Positions 45,845 to 55,512 of a DNA stretch of 64,000 nt are shown here, piece after piece. Source of the DNA: Bryopsis sp. KO-2023 (lineage: Eukaryota; Chlorophyta; Ulvophyceae; Bryopsidales; Bryopsidaceae); contig BSYQ01000006.1 of NCBI GenBank assembly GCA_030272585.1, positions 5,481,001-5,545,000 on the forward strand, written 5' to 3'. Position numbers and translations under genes: made by a program. Every line of letters starts with the position of its first letter. Within the stretch, counting starts at the first letter, position 1. The notes below the pieces were generated by a model, which saw only the letters and a program-made list of their open reading frames with translations, was not told the DNA's origin and searched no databases.

Positions 45845-45975
45845 GAGGCAAGAACTTTAAGTTCTTGAGATCGAAACTTGTGAACGTGGCGCAACAAACG
45901 TTTTTGTTTGTTTGTTTGGTAGAGAGAAACTCCAACCGTGGTTGTTGAGTACTCCCAAATAGTGGCTGAGAGACC

Positions 45976-48504
45976 ATGGCTGACCGTGAACACGCATTGG
46001 CAGTGCGCGAGCCTCAAGTTGAAGAGCCAGGGATTGAACCTGAGTTCGATGAGGAATTGCCTGACGCACCCAATGTGGTGTACCAACAAATAAACGTCCA
46101 GAACATCCACAATGTCCAGCAAGCAGCTGTCGACATAGACATGGGAGCTGATGCGGAAGCCTTAAGAGAGGATGTGGATGCGGTCCATGACCGTGTGGAC
46201 GATTTAGCCCACGGGCTAAGGGGTCACCTGCAGCAAGTTGACCAGACACTGGGGCAGAGGCTAGCCCATACTGAGGCCTCTGTGTCGAACCAACTGGCTG
46301 GCGCATCAGAGGTGATCGGGCAGGCGCTGGAAACACAGCACCAGCATGCGCAACAGGTTGAGGCCACACAGCATGCGGTGGTGTCGCAACAGGAGAAGCT
46401 GGAGTCAGTAGCGGCTCAACATAGTCGATACGAGCAGAGGCTATTACGCCAAGATATCGACCATAGAAAAGAAAGAGCCGAGATCAGAGCTTCTGTGGAC
46501 GCAATAACGAGGAGAATGGATGCCGCAGACATTCTAGCGGACTCTCGTTTTGCTGACCTAAAAGAAGCAACTGAAGCATCAGCACTTCAGTTAAAACAAC
46601 TCTCCGAGTTATCCCTTGTTCAAGGGCGGAGAATTGAAGGCTTATTAGGAACTGTTGCGGATTCCAACGAAAAAGTCGAACGGACTCTAGAATTGTTTCG
46701 GGAGTCCTTGCATAAACAAGGTGCTGAGGTGAAGCGTTTGCAGAGCTCAAGAGTAGCAATTCAAAAAGATTTGATTGCCTTGGAGAAAAAGGCAGCCAAG
46801 ACCTGGGATCAGCAGCAAGATGCAGCTGATGTGGTTGCCTTAAGATTATCTGGCCTGGAACGAAGCATGGAGGATGTGAGTGGCGGAAGTCAGAGTGCCC
46901 AAAGTGGAAGTGATGCTCGAGCAGTATCACCAGAGCGAGAAGAATCAACTTCTCCTGAGCCTGAGGACTCAGCCTTTGGGATGCCACTGCCGAAAAAATC
47001 AGTAAAGCAGTTGGCTGCATCATGGCCGCCACTAGACCAGAGCTTCGCGGTAGGAATGGTTGGGGCAGGAACCTCAACAATACCGGCTCCTCCAGCAGTA
47101 CAGGTCGAGGAGGGTGAAATTGTTGCTGCAGAAGCACCACCATGCACTGCAGTGGACAGCGCACCAGACGCTGATTTCACATTCCCTCAGTTGATACCTC
47201 CAAGTACAAGAGCTCAGCCTGGAGTACGCATCTCAGAACCCGACTCTGCCGATGGATCACGTAGACCCACACGAACTAACCCAAGAGTTCTCTCCTCAGC
47301 AGAAGTGTTATATCAAATTGACCTTGAGCGTGCTAAGGCACAGGTCAGAGAAGAGAAAGGAAAAGAACCCATGCAGATCCCCACACGTACTGGAAGATTG
47401 GGACTTGGGTTAAGTGCTTTGGGAGCAAGGGTAGAAAATAATCCCTTTGCTGCACTTGGTTCATATGAGTCTACTGGTGGACCCAGTCGAGTTCCTCGCA
47501 TGCGAGGTAACTTTGGAGACCCTGGTGATGACGACCCAGATGATGATGGCGGTGATGATTACCGCGACAGACGAAACCGCCCACCTTCCCGTATTCCAGG
47601 TGCGCCTGATGGCGGAGGAGGTGGTGGCGGCGGTGGAGATGGTGGAGGCGGTGGACCTCCCGGTGGACCTCCTGGTGGAGGTGGAGGTGGAGGTGGCGCT
47701 GGACCAGCAGGCCCAGGACCTCCTAGGCAAGGACAGTGGTTGCCTAGCACCGTCAAGTTGCAAATGCCCCGCGCATTTAACGGAAGTGGAGAACCAAAAG
47801 CCCGTAAATGGCAAGTGCTCATGACGCGGTACTTGAGGACCTGCGGAGTGCATGAAGCACAGTGGCAATCGATTATGGCCACTAACCTTTATGGGGCTGC
47901 CTCGGATTGGTTAACGATGCAAGAATTAAAAATTCACCGAGGTGAAAGACCACCCTTCCGTGACTGGATGGACTTCATGGATGGCTTAGCTACAGCTTTC
48001 GAATTCTCTAGTGATCGAGATGAAGCGTGGCGTGACCTTCACAAACTCAAGCAGACTGGAACCGTGAAACAGTTCGTCAAAGAGTTTCAGCGGTTAGTCT
48101 TGAGGATTCCAGACCTCGAAGAGGATCACCAGTATTTGCTCTTCGTGGATGGACTTAAGAGTGAAGTTCAGAAGTTAGTCGCTGCAACGGTACCTCGAGA
48201 TGTCGAGGCTGCCATCATATCCGCCGAACGATTGGAAGCCCTTGGAGTTGGAACACAAGGCCAAGGAGGGCAAACCAATCAGAAAAAGAAAGGAGTCTGG
48301 CGTGGTGGAAGAAAGAAGAAAGGCCAGAATCAGGGTCAGCAGCAGCAGAACCCTACACCACCAGCCCAAGCACCACCACAAGCTGCCGCAGGAGTGCAAC
48401 AGCAGCAGCAACAGCAACAAGGACGAGGAGGAGGACGTGGTGGTGGTGGACGTGGACGCGGTGGTGGGAACCGTGGAAGAGGACAAGCCAATCAGGGAAG
48501 ATAG
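45976..48504 (+). CDS. gag: Chromovirus B gag, 842 aa
   Basis: The ORF starts at an ATG in context ACCATGG. Residues about 60-310 are heptad-rich coiled coil. A Ser/Glu/Pro-rich middle is followed by a Gly-rich tract (about 530-590). A capsid-like Retrotrans_gag region (about 595-740) contains KARKWQVLMTRYLRT, ASDWLTMQELK and VKQFVKEFQRLVLRIPDLEEDHQYLLFVDGLK in shorter pieces. The tail is Gln-rich and then RGG-rich. The frame ends at TAG (48502-48504). In the same frame right after it come a CCHC knuckle (CYLCGKKGHPVRQC) and a TGA at 48625, so the knuckle is made only if TAG is read through. Confidence 0.9.
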   Translation: MADREHALAVREPQVEEPGIEPEFDEELPDAPNVVYQQINVQNIHNVQQAAVDIDMGADAEALREDVDAVHDRVDDLAHGLRGHLQQVDQTLGQRLAHTEASVSNQLAGASEVIGQALETQHQHAQQVEATQHAVVSQQEKLESVAAQHSRYEQRLLRQDIDHRKERAEIRASVDAITRRMDAADILADSRFADLKEATEASALQLKQLSELSLVQGRRIEGLLGTVADSNEKVERTLELFRESLHKQGAEVKRLQSSRVAIQKDLIALEKKAAKTWDQQQDAADVVALRLSGLERSMEDVSGGSQSAQSGSDARAVSPEREESTSPEPEDSAFGMPLPKKSVKQLAASWPPLDQSFAVGMVGAGTSTIPAPPAVQVEEGEIVAAEAPPCTAVDSAPDADFTFPQLIPPSTRAQPGVRISEPDSADGSRRPTRTNPRVLSSAEVLYQIDLERAKAQVREEKGKEPMQIPTRTGRLGLGLSALGARVENNPFAALGSYESTGGPSRVPRMRGNFGDPGDDDPDDDGGDDYRDRRNRPPSRIPGAPDGGGGGGGGGDGGGGGPPGGPPGGGGGGGGAGPAGPGPPRQGQWLPSTVKLQMPRAFNGSGEPKARKWQVLMTRYLRTCGVHEAQWQSIMATNLYGAASDWLTMQELKIHRGERPPFRDWMDFMDGLATAFEFSSDRDEAWRDLHKLKQTGTVKQFVKEFQRLVLRIPDLEEDHQYLLFVDGLKSEVQKLVAATVPRDVEAAIISAERLEALGVGTQGQGGQTNQKKKGVWRGGRKKKGQNQGQQQQNPTPPAQAPPQAAAGVQQQQQQQQGRGGGRGGGGRGRGGGNRGRGQANQGR

Positions 48505-48627
48505 AACCCCCAGGGGGGAGGGGGATATAATTGTTATCTTTGTGGAAAGAAGGGTCACCCTGTGAGGCAATGTCCTAGATTGGAGGAGGTGAAAAACCTC
48601 CCCGATGTAAAAAAAATGTTAAACTGA
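48505..48627 (+). other. gag: Gag extension with CCHC zinc knuckle behind an in-frame TAG
   Basis: Forty codons in the gag frame follow the TAG and include CYLCGKKGHPVRQC, the classical nucleocapsid knuckle (C-x2-C-x4-H-x4-C). They end at TGA (48625-48627). Host genes in this window use TAG as a real stop, so this is either a functional readthrough site or a recent nonsense mutation. Confidence 0.8.
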
Positions 48628-48662
48628 CCGCCAGGCAGGCAACTGCTTCGTCTGAGCCTGGC
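48609..48662 (+). promoter_or_regulatory. Candidate -1 ribosomal frameshift signal between gag and pol of chromovirus B
   Basis: In the gag frame there are two slippery sites, A AAA AAA (48609-48615) and G TTA AAC (48618-48624), the latter directly before the gag TGA. Five bases later a 7-bp GC-rich stem starts: GCCAGGC (48630-48636) pairs with GCCTGGC (48656-48662) across a 19-nt loop. A -1 shift here enters the open pol frame. The geometry of the second site matches known viral and retroelement signals. Confidence 0.65.
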
Positions 48663-51600
48663 CGACGCAAACGTCGTAAGCGAAACAGAGTTCGTAGGCG
48701 GCGTAGGAAGCATAGATCAAAAGTAGGTGCCTCGAAAAAGGTTAAAAGTACTCACAGCGGAAAACCTGAGGAGCGGACTAGTACACCGCGTGAAGAGAGA
48801 ACAGAGACACTCTCCACATCTACCCAATCGGCACATGACAACTGCGATTGGAAAAATGAACAGAAGGAAAGCACACCGGATGAGATGGACGCGCCTCATG
48901 CGTCATCTGCATCTCTTCCCTCTGTTAGTGAATCTGTGGGCTCATTGGAGTCGCAGAGTAGTCTACAGGAGTCCCTGCCTGCAGACGTAGACGATAGTGG
49001 GTCAGAAACAACCCAGCGGTCTACCACAGAGCGAGTTAATGTGTCAGAAGTTCGATCAACTTCGTCAACCAAGGGTGACACATGCCCTCTGTTAAAAATT
49101 CAAGAAGTGCCTGTGAGAGGGTACGAAGTAAAAGCACGGATCAAGACCACGGACCTTTATGCATTCATTGATTGTGGAAGTACCGCAAACTATATCAATG
49201 ATAAGGTAGCACGTGATCTCGGGTTGTCGATTACACCAAGCTCAAAGAGAGCAATGTTGGCAAACGGAGATATTAAAGAACTGGCTGGCAGCTGTAACAA
49301 CCTCCGAGTAAAGATAGGAGGGCTGAAGTGCAAAATGAAAGCGGATCTGTTCCCAGACCTTGGTTATGACCTAATATTGGGCATGCCTTGGTTGCAGAAA
49401 GAAAACCCCCGCATAGACTTTCAGCAGAATGAGATTTCAGTTTGCAAAAACAGCCAAGTGTTTCATCTCCCGTTGCGTCATCCAACCCAAGAGAGTATTG
49501 AACCTGAACGAAAAGTACAGTCGATACTGCAAGAAGTGCCAGTGACTGAGTGTTCAGCTAAGAGGATGATGCGTCATCTCAAAACAGAGACAGCATTCAT
49601 GGTTGTAGTGCAAGAATCTGAAGAGAAAGCTTTAGGCCAACACGAATTGCCTGACGCAATAGAGCGAACACAGCCATTCAACACTGAGGATGAGATTGGC
49701 AAACTTATTCGTTCAGACACCCCTGCCGAAATTAAAAAGGTGGTAGAAACACACCGTGGTGTGTTCCCTCGTGATCTACCCCCAGGGATCCCTCCGAAGA
49801 GAAAAGGTCATGAGTTTAAGATAGACCTGGAGGATCCAACACCTATCCATCGTCCAATATACAAGCTTTCACCAGCAGAGCTGGATGAAGTGAAAGCACA
49901 AGTGGACTACCTTCTGGAACAGAAGAAAATCAAACCATCCGAGTCCCCTTGGGGCGCGCCAATCCTGTTTGTACCGAAAAAGGATGGAGGCTTAAGGATG
50001 TGTGTGGATTACAGGTGGATCAATAAGGTGACGGTGAAAAACCGATATCCTTTACCCCTGCCAGAAGAATTGATGGATAGAGTGTTCAAAGCCAAAGTGT
50101 TCTCAAAGTTAGATCTGCGATCAGGCTACTGGCAATTTCCAGTAAGGCCATCTGATACAGATAAAACAGCGTTCCGCACGAGATACGGTCACTTTGAGTT
50201 TTTGGTAGCGCCTTTTGGGCTAACCAATTGCCCAGCGCAATTCCAAACTCTAGTGCAAGACCTACTCACAGAGTTTTTAGATGATTTTGTTGTTGTCTTT
50301 ATTGATGACATACTCATCTTCTCTGAAAACATGGAACAGCATGCCGAACACTTAGAGAAAGTCCTGTCGCGACTAGCAGAATATCAGCTTTTTGCTAAGG
50401 CAAGTAAAAGTGAGCTGGCTGTCGCAACAGTAGACTATCTTGGCTACCGCATTAGCGGAAGTGGGTTAGAACCACAGGAACAAAAAGTGAAGGCAGTGAA
50501 GGAGTGGAAGGAACTACAGAGTGTTAGCGATGTACGTAGTTTCCTTGGAATGGTTTCATACTACAGGAAATTCATTCCCCAGTTTGCACATGTTGCTGGA
50601 CCACTCCATGACTTAGTGAAAAAAGACCATCCCTGGAGATGGGGACAGGTTGAGCGTGGCGCATTCAATGAACTGAAAAAGCGTTTAAGTCAAGCTCCCG
50701 TCCTTATTTTTCCAGATGCGTCACTGCCTTACACTGTGATCACTGATGCGTCGAATGAGGCCATCGGTGCCGTGTTAACACAAGATCACGGAGAGGGGCT
50801 TCAGCCAATAGCTTACCTCTCACGTAGATTCAAGCCTGCCGAGCTTAACTATGCACCATACGATAAAGAGTTGTGTGCAATATGTTATGCGATGGTGCAG
50901 TGGAGACATTATCTAGAAGGTTGTGCGGGTGGAGTAACAGTGTTCACTGACCACCAACCTCTGACGCATATTCTGTCGCAGAGGAACCTTTCTAGAACCC
51001 AAGCAAGATGGCTTGAGGCGGGGTACCTGACTTCGATCAACCCCAAGATCTCCTATATCAAAGGCAAGGCTAATGTGTTAGCAGATGCTCTCTCCCGCAG
51101 TGTTCCTAAGCCCGTGGAAACTGCGATGAACATTTCCACTTGGCAAGTGCATCAAGCAAGCCAAGACGAGTGGAAACAAGCCCTCCAAGCTGATAACTCC
51201 TTGGTGAAGATATTGCGGAAGCTTGAGAGTGGCGAGGAAGTTGAGGGATATTTCCTCAGAGAGGGAATACTCTGGACGGTCCCAAAGAGAGGATTAGTCG
51301 AGAAAGTGGTGGTTCCTAAAGGCCAGCGCAATAAGATTATGAAGGAGTGCCATGAGACACCTTCAGCCGGCCATACAGGACCAGCGCGAACAGGAGAAAT
51401 CCTAGCGCGGCGATATTGGTGGAAGGGGTGGATGAATGAGTTGAAGGCATTTGTGCGCGAATGCCCTGTGTGCCAACAAATAAAGGCTGACACACAGAAG
51501 CCTATGGGCTTACTTCAACCCCTGCCAATACCTGAGCGGAAGTGGGAGCAAATTACCACTGACTTGGTGACAGATCTACCAGCATCCAATGGGTTTACTG

Positions 51601-52625
51601 CTGTAGCTGTCTTTGTCGATAGACTTACCAAGTTTGTGCATTTCGCCCCCTGTACTAAAGAGATTACCGCTGCAGGATACGCCCAACTTTTTATCGAACA
51701 TGTTTACCGCAACCATGGCCTACCTAAAGTGATTGTGTCTGATAGAGACCCTCGCTTTACCAGCAAGTTCTGGCAGACGCTTTTTAAAGCTCTGGGTACA
51801 GAGATTCGTATGAGTACAGCTTACCACCCTCAAACGGATGGGCAGAGTGAGGTTACCATACGTACTCTGGAAAATTTTCTAAGGCCATATGCTGAGAGGT
51901 ATCCCCATAAGTGGGTTGAGTATTTACCTACAGCAGAGTTTGCAGCAAACAATGCAGTAAATGCGAGTACAGGGTTCGCACCTGCATATTTGATGTATGG
52001 GTACCATCCAGAAACACCAAACATTGGTGGGACGGCAACGCAATTTCAAGTGGAAGCAGTTAAGACTATGGTAGCACGGATGGCACAGGACTTAGATACC
52101 GCAAAAGCATATTACTCTAGAGCACAACACAGAATGTGTGTGAGTGCAAACAAGAAGAGAAAAGATATTGCTTTTGAGAAAGGGGATAAAGTCCTGATAA
52201 AAAGCCGTTTTATTCCGTTGGCTGCTTTGAACAAAGTGAGTCCAAAACTGCGCCGTCGATTTGTGGGTCCCTTTGAAATTGTGGAGAAAATATCAAAGGT
52301 GGCTTACAGAGTTCAACTTCCGGAAACATGGCTCATTCACCCAGTGTTTCATGTTTCTAAGTTCAAGCGTTATCACGCCTCGAGTGATAACAGCAGGCAA
52401 ATACAACCTCCAGAAGGAGAGTTGATTGGTAGCGAAGTAGAGTATGAGGTCGAAAATATCCTAAGGGCTAGAGGTAAACGCAATCGTGAATACCTAGTGC
52501 TGTGGAAAGGATACGATCTACTTGACGCTACTTGGGAACCTGAAGCTAATCTGGTTAACGCACCAGATATACTTCGCGCATTTAAAGAGAAAGAAAGAAA
52601 AGAGTTGCAGAAAGGAAGAGAATAG
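48618..52625 (+). CDS. pol: Chromovirus B pol (protease, RT, RNase H, integrase, chromodomain)
   Basis: The pol frame is open from the frameshift site; the first ATG is at 48885, from which 1246 codons run to the stop. A basic Arg/Lys-rich segment precedes the aspartic protease (FIDCGST, about residue 94 counted from 48885). RT begins around 324 (YKLSPAELDEVKAQVDYLLE) with FIDDILIF as the active site (about 472). RNase H has ITDASNEAIGAVL (about 618). Integrase has the HHCC finger (HETPSAGHTG, CPVCQQIK), TTDLVTDLP, VSDRDPRF and HPQTDGQSE. The chromodomain is EYEVENILRARG to LLDATWEPEANLVN (about 1186-1236). It is intact and likely made as a gag-pol fusion. Confidence 0.95.
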   Translation, partial: VKLTARQATASSEPGRRKRRKRNRVRRRRRKHRSKVGASKKVKSTHSGKPEERTSTPREERTETLSTSTQSAHDNCDWKNEQKESTPDEMDAPHASSASLPSVSESVGSLESQSSLQESLPADVDDSGSETTQRSTTERVNVSEVRSTSSTKGDTCPLLKIQEVPVRGYEVKARIKTTDLYAFIDCGSTANYINDKVARDLGLSITPSSKRAMLANGDIKELAGSCNNLRVKIGGLKCKMKADLFPDLGYDLILGMPWLQKENPRIDFQQNEISVCKNSQVFHLPLRHPTQESIEPERKVQSILQEVPVTECSAKRMMRHLKTETAFMVVVQESEEKALGQHELPDAIERTQPFNTEDEIGKLIRSDTPAEIKKVVETHRGVFPRDLPPGIPPKRKGHEFKIDLEDPTPIHRPIYKLSPAELDEVKAQVDYLLEQKKIKPSESPWGAPILFVPKKDGGLRMCVDYRWINKVTVKNRYPLPLPEELMDRVFKAKVFSKLDLRSGYWQFPVRPSDTDKTAFRTRYGHFEFLVAPFGLTNCPAQFQTLVQDLLTEFLDDFVVVFIDDILIFSENMEQHAEHLEKVLSRLAEYQLFAKASKSELAVATVDYLGYRISGSGLEPQEQKVKAVKEWKELQSVSDVRSFLGMVSYYRKFIPQFAHVAGPLHDLVKKDHPWRWGQVERGAFNELKKRLSQAPVLIFPDASLPYTVITDASNEAIGAVLTQDHGEGLQPIAYLSRRFKPAELNYAPYDKELCAICYAMVQWRHYLEGCAGGVTVFTDHQPLTHILSQRNLSRTQARWLEAGYLTSINPKISYIKGKANVLADALSRSVPKPVETAMNISTWQVHQASQDEWKQALQADNSLVKILRKLESGEEVEGYFLREGILWTVPKRGLVEKVVVPKGQRNKIMKECHETPSAGHTGPARTGEILARRYWWKGWMNELKAFVRECPVCQQIKADTQKPMGLLQPLPIPERKWEQITTDLVTDLPASNGFTAVAVFVDRLTKFVHFAPCTKEITAAGYAQLFIEHVYRNHGLPKVIVSDRDPRFTSKFWQTLFKALGTEIRMSTAYHPQTDGQSEVTIRTLENFLRPYAERYPHKWVEYLPTAEFAANNAVNASTGFAPAYLMYGYHPETPNIGGTATQFQVEAVKTMVARMAQDLDTAKAYYSRAQHRMCVSANKKRKDIAFEKGDKVLIKSRFIPLAALNKVSPKLRRRFVGPFEIVEKISKVAYRVQLPETWLIHPVFHVSKFKRYHASSDNSRQIQPPEGELIGSEVEYEVENILRARGKRNREYLVLWKGYDLLDATWEPEANLVNAPDILRAFKEKERKELQKGRE

Positions 52626-53075
52626 GGAAACAGAGTGTTTGATGGCTAAGGTGGAACTCCTTATAGCAAGGGGACGCGAAAAAGGATACCTTAGAAAAAC
52701 TCTGTCGACTTCCAAACCAACTCTTTAACTTTAATGCGTTAGGTGCCTAAGTTATTTGGCTGGCGCAGTAAGTGTAGCTTCAGTAGTACTTTAGAAACCG
52801 GGCAAACGATGTCACATTCGAGATAGTGTGGTTGTTCCGAGAAAACCCCTATCAAGTGACGTGTTGAGGTGGTCTTGACGAGACTCCAACCGAGCGAAAC
52901 GTTGGTGTCTCACCCCAATAACTCAACGAGGAAAGTGTACGAGTCACCCAGCCTTATAAGCGCAGCCCTCGAACCATTTTGCCCTAGTGTTTGTGTGAAC
53001 GGAGCGAGCTCCTGAGTGAAAAAGAGTCTAAAGACGCACAAACCGTTGTTTATCTCTTTCTTTCCGACAAACATA
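52626..53075 (+). other. Spacer between pol and the third ORF of chromovirus B
   Basis: About 450 nt without a convincing ORF. It contains a TATAAG motif (52955-52960) 116 bp before the third ORF's ATG. A subgenomic promoter or splice acceptor for the third ORF could sit here; that is inference. Confidence 0.35.
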
Positions 53076-54890
53076 ATGGCTGCCGACACACCCGCCGCAA
53101 TTATTGCGAGGTTGGAAGCGGAGGTAGCTCAAAAAGAAGAGGAGCTGCAGCACTTTACGTCGACCGCAGAAGAGGTGCTGCAGAACAATGAGGCCTTAAC
53201 CCGGCAGCTCTCAGAGTTGAGTGACCGGACGAAAGCAGCTGAGGCTGCGAAGGAGGCAGCGGAGAAAGCCAAGGAAAAGGCGGAGGCGGAAAAGAAAGAA
53301 GCGGAGGACAAGACCAAGGTCTTGGAAGAAAAATTGGAAGCCATGAAGCTGAAAAAGCAAAGGTTCCAATCTCACATGATGGCTAACCATCGTGAGAATG
53401 ACCTCCGTAAACAAGCTCTCGGGGGAATGGTGGATCGATTTACCGCGGTAGAGGAAACGCTGCAGCGAGCTGTAGCAACCGCGTGGAGTGCAGCAGCCAA
53501 CAACCTTAAGAAGGAATTGGCAGAACAAGAGCTGCAGATCGATTTGCTGGGAGAGTCCCTCAGAGACGGCTCTGAAAAACTTCAAGTGCAGAGCGAAACA
53601 ACGGACAAGATGCTGCGTTTGAACCCGCCGGTACCAGCACCACGGGTACGCGAAGAACTGGATCGCCAAGTCCAAGTTCTGTTGTCAAACGCAACACTTG
53701 ATCTGGAACCGTCCAAGGACGATGATGCGGGAGGCTCAAGCAAGGGCAAGGGGAAAGGGAAAAACAAACGCCCAAACTCGCCGTGTAGGGATGAAGATCC
53801 ACACGGAAAGAGAAGGCGAGAGGACGGTGACGATGAAGGTGGTGAGCCACCGAGGGATCGTATGCCTGGAGATGCAGCAAGAGCCAACTTGTTACTCAAG
53901 TTAAAGGCTGCCGCATTAAAGACTCCAGCACCCTCACAACCAGCACCAACAGTTCAGACTCCCGGAGATGAGGCTACCGCAATAGCACCGGGGGAGGACT
54001 TATTCGACATGAGAGAGGAGGAGCTTTTGGACTTGGATTTTAACGAAGAAATTGACTTCGGCAGTCCACCTCCTAGGCTCGAAGGTCCTAGTTCTGAACT
54101 GGAGGACGGGGAAATAAGGAATGGTGAAGGGCCAAGCCAGGTGACAGAGGTTCAGCGTGCGGTCCATCCACCGTTGGAGTTAGCTCCAACAGAAGCAGCA
54201 CTTCGGGCTTTCCGAGAAAAGGTTAAGCTCAGGAGATTAAGGGCGGCTGCTCAGGACAAAGTGGATGCTGCACCTAGCGAAGTGAACCTGTCACGGGAGG
54301 ATATCGAGGAGGCTTGCAACCCTATCACTGCGTCAGAGAAATGGCCGAAGGTCCAATATACTAACCCCAGGGACCGAGCCTTGCAAAATTACCGCGGCAA
54401 CCGGCACTTTCACGAGTTGCCCATGTGCATTTGGTGCGGGAGAAGCCCAATGCAGGCAAGTGCTCAGCGGCTGACGCAGAAGAAGTATTCCGTCCTTCCT
54501 TGTGGGTATCACCTCGTGTGTGATACTCATTGGTTGGCATACTCGATGCTGGGGCGCATCGTCACGGCGGTCCAAAAAGTCGCGGAAGTGGACAACAAGT
54601 CCATCGCCACCGTCTCCCCATTCTCTCTACCTGCCCATATGTTGAAGCTGACACGCTCGACGTTCGAAGAAATCCCTTCGTTCCCGGCTGAGCACGAGAA
54701 GTTGCCACACTGCAACATGTGTGTGAAGCGGCAGCTCAAGGTGTCCGGCATCACACGGGATCTGCCATTCCTTAAGTCCAAGAGGGTGGCTGCCGCGTTT
54801 GATCCCTGTGTCCGGTATCGTGCAGTGCAGCAAGCGCATGCGCAGGAGCAGCGTGCTATTCAGCAAGCGCAAGCGCAGGAACAGCGTTAA
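53076..54890 (+). CDS. Third ORF of chromovirus B: coiled coil plus Cys/His-rich finger, 604 aa
   Basis: I chose the ATG at 53076 (MAADTPAA) since the frame upstream has no other ATG. Residues about 5-115 are a long coiled coil (E/K/A-rich). A Lys/Arg/Asp-rich low-complexity centre carries a possible nuclear signal (GKGKGKNKRP). The C-terminal third has CIWCGRSP, VLPCGYHLVCDTHW, a SPFSL motif and HCNMC, matching the order of the outer element's third ORF (41772-42620). The end has a short QAQAQEQR repeat. There is no membrane segment, so it is not an envelope protein. Function is unknown; the same architecture in two elements argues that it is selected. Confidence 0.82.
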   Translation: MAADTPAAIIARLEAEVAQKEEELQHFTSTAEEVLQNNEALTRQLSELSDRTKAAEAAKEAAEKAKEKAEAEKKEAEDKTKVLEEKLEAMKLKKQRFQSHMMANHRENDLRKQALGGMVDRFTAVEETLQRAVATAWSAAANNLKKELAEQELQIDLLGESLRDGSEKLQVQSETTDKMLRLNPPVPAPRVREELDRQVQVLLSNATLDLEPSKDDDAGGSSKGKGKGKNKRPNSPCRDEDPHGKRRREDGDDEGGEPPRDRMPGDAARANLLLKLKAAALKTPAPSQPAPTVQTPGDEATAIAPGEDLFDMREEELLDLDFNEEIDFGSPPPRLEGPSSELEDGEIRNGEGPSQVTEVQRAVHPPLELAPTEAALRAFREKVKLRRLRAAAQDKVDAAPSEVNLSREDIEEACNPITASEKWPKVQYTNPRDRALQNYRGNRHFHELPMCIWCGRSPMQASAQRLTQKKYSVLPCGYHLVCDTHWLAYSMLGRIVTAVQKVAEVDNKSIATVSPFSLPAHMLKLTRSTFEEIPSFPAEHEKLPHCNMCVKRQLKVSGITRDLPFLKSKRVAAAFDPCVRYRAVQQAHAQEQRAIQQAQAQEQR

Positions 54891-55071
54891 GGAGAAGGGA
54901 AAAAGAGTTATCGTCGACCAAGTATGTGCGTGCAGCAGCTGTCAGAGACGTCAGAGCAAGAGACAGGTCCAAGACAGTTGGGTGTGGGTATGGGAGTGGG
55001 TGAGTTTTGTGTTTGTGTTTTTGTGTTTTTGTTTTTCTTTGTGTTTTGGTGTGCGTGGGCGCCCACTTTTT

Positions 55072-55085
55072 GCGGGGGGGGCGTA
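55072..55085 (+). promoter_or_regulatory. Polypurine tract of chromovirus B
   Basis: A G-run, GCGGGGGGGGCGTA, abuts the 3' LTR. It is less pure than usual but in the right place. Confidence 0.5.
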
Positions 55086-55507
55086 TGTTAGTCTTTTAGC
55101 GCTATACGAGGTAGTTTGGGATAGAGCCGAGGGTGGCTGACGCATGTGGGTTCACGAGTAAGACAGATTAGACCCAGAGTTTGGGGCATGCGTCAGCGTA
55201 CTACACTTAGGGGTACTTAAGAGGCCACTCGTTGTTTTGACACTCATAGTTACTTTGTAAGAACTCGGGATTCGTGGGATTGGTGTGTTCCCGCTTGTGT
55301 GTGTGTTTGTGTGTGTGTTTGTGTTAAGTGTTTGCCTGACGCAATCACTTCCCAACCTAAGTGCTCTAGTAGCGTTCACAACCGCGCTAGCTAGAGAGTT
55401 GTCTAAACCAACAAACCCCACAAGTATACTTGCGTTAGCCAGCAAGTTATCACGAATCCAACCAACACAGCCGACCACTATTGCGTCACCCACAAGCTTC
55501 ACTATCA
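55086..55507 (+). repeat. 3' LTR of chromovirus B
   Basis: 422 bp, identical by eye to 45409-45830, followed by the GCAGC duplication. Confidence 0.96.
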
Positions 55508-55512
55508 GCAGC

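Larger units (their letters stand above)
45409..55507 (+). mobile_element. Complete chromovirus (Ty3/gypsy) B with identical 422-bp LTRs and a third ORF
   Basis: LTRs at 45409-45830 and 55086-55507 look identical; GCAGC at 45404-45408 and 55508-55512 is the target duplication. The order is LTR, primer site, gag, pol in the -1 frame, a third ORF, purine tract and LTR. It interrupts the RT region of the outer element's pol in the opposite orientation, between the Leu codons of its AELLKQG segment. Size is 10.1 kb. Confidence 0.97.

Noticed and set aside
48502-48504. TAG reassigned to a sense codon in this genome
   Set aside because: CDPK and SF3B3 both end in TAG at exactly the expected family C-terminus, so TAG is a stop here.
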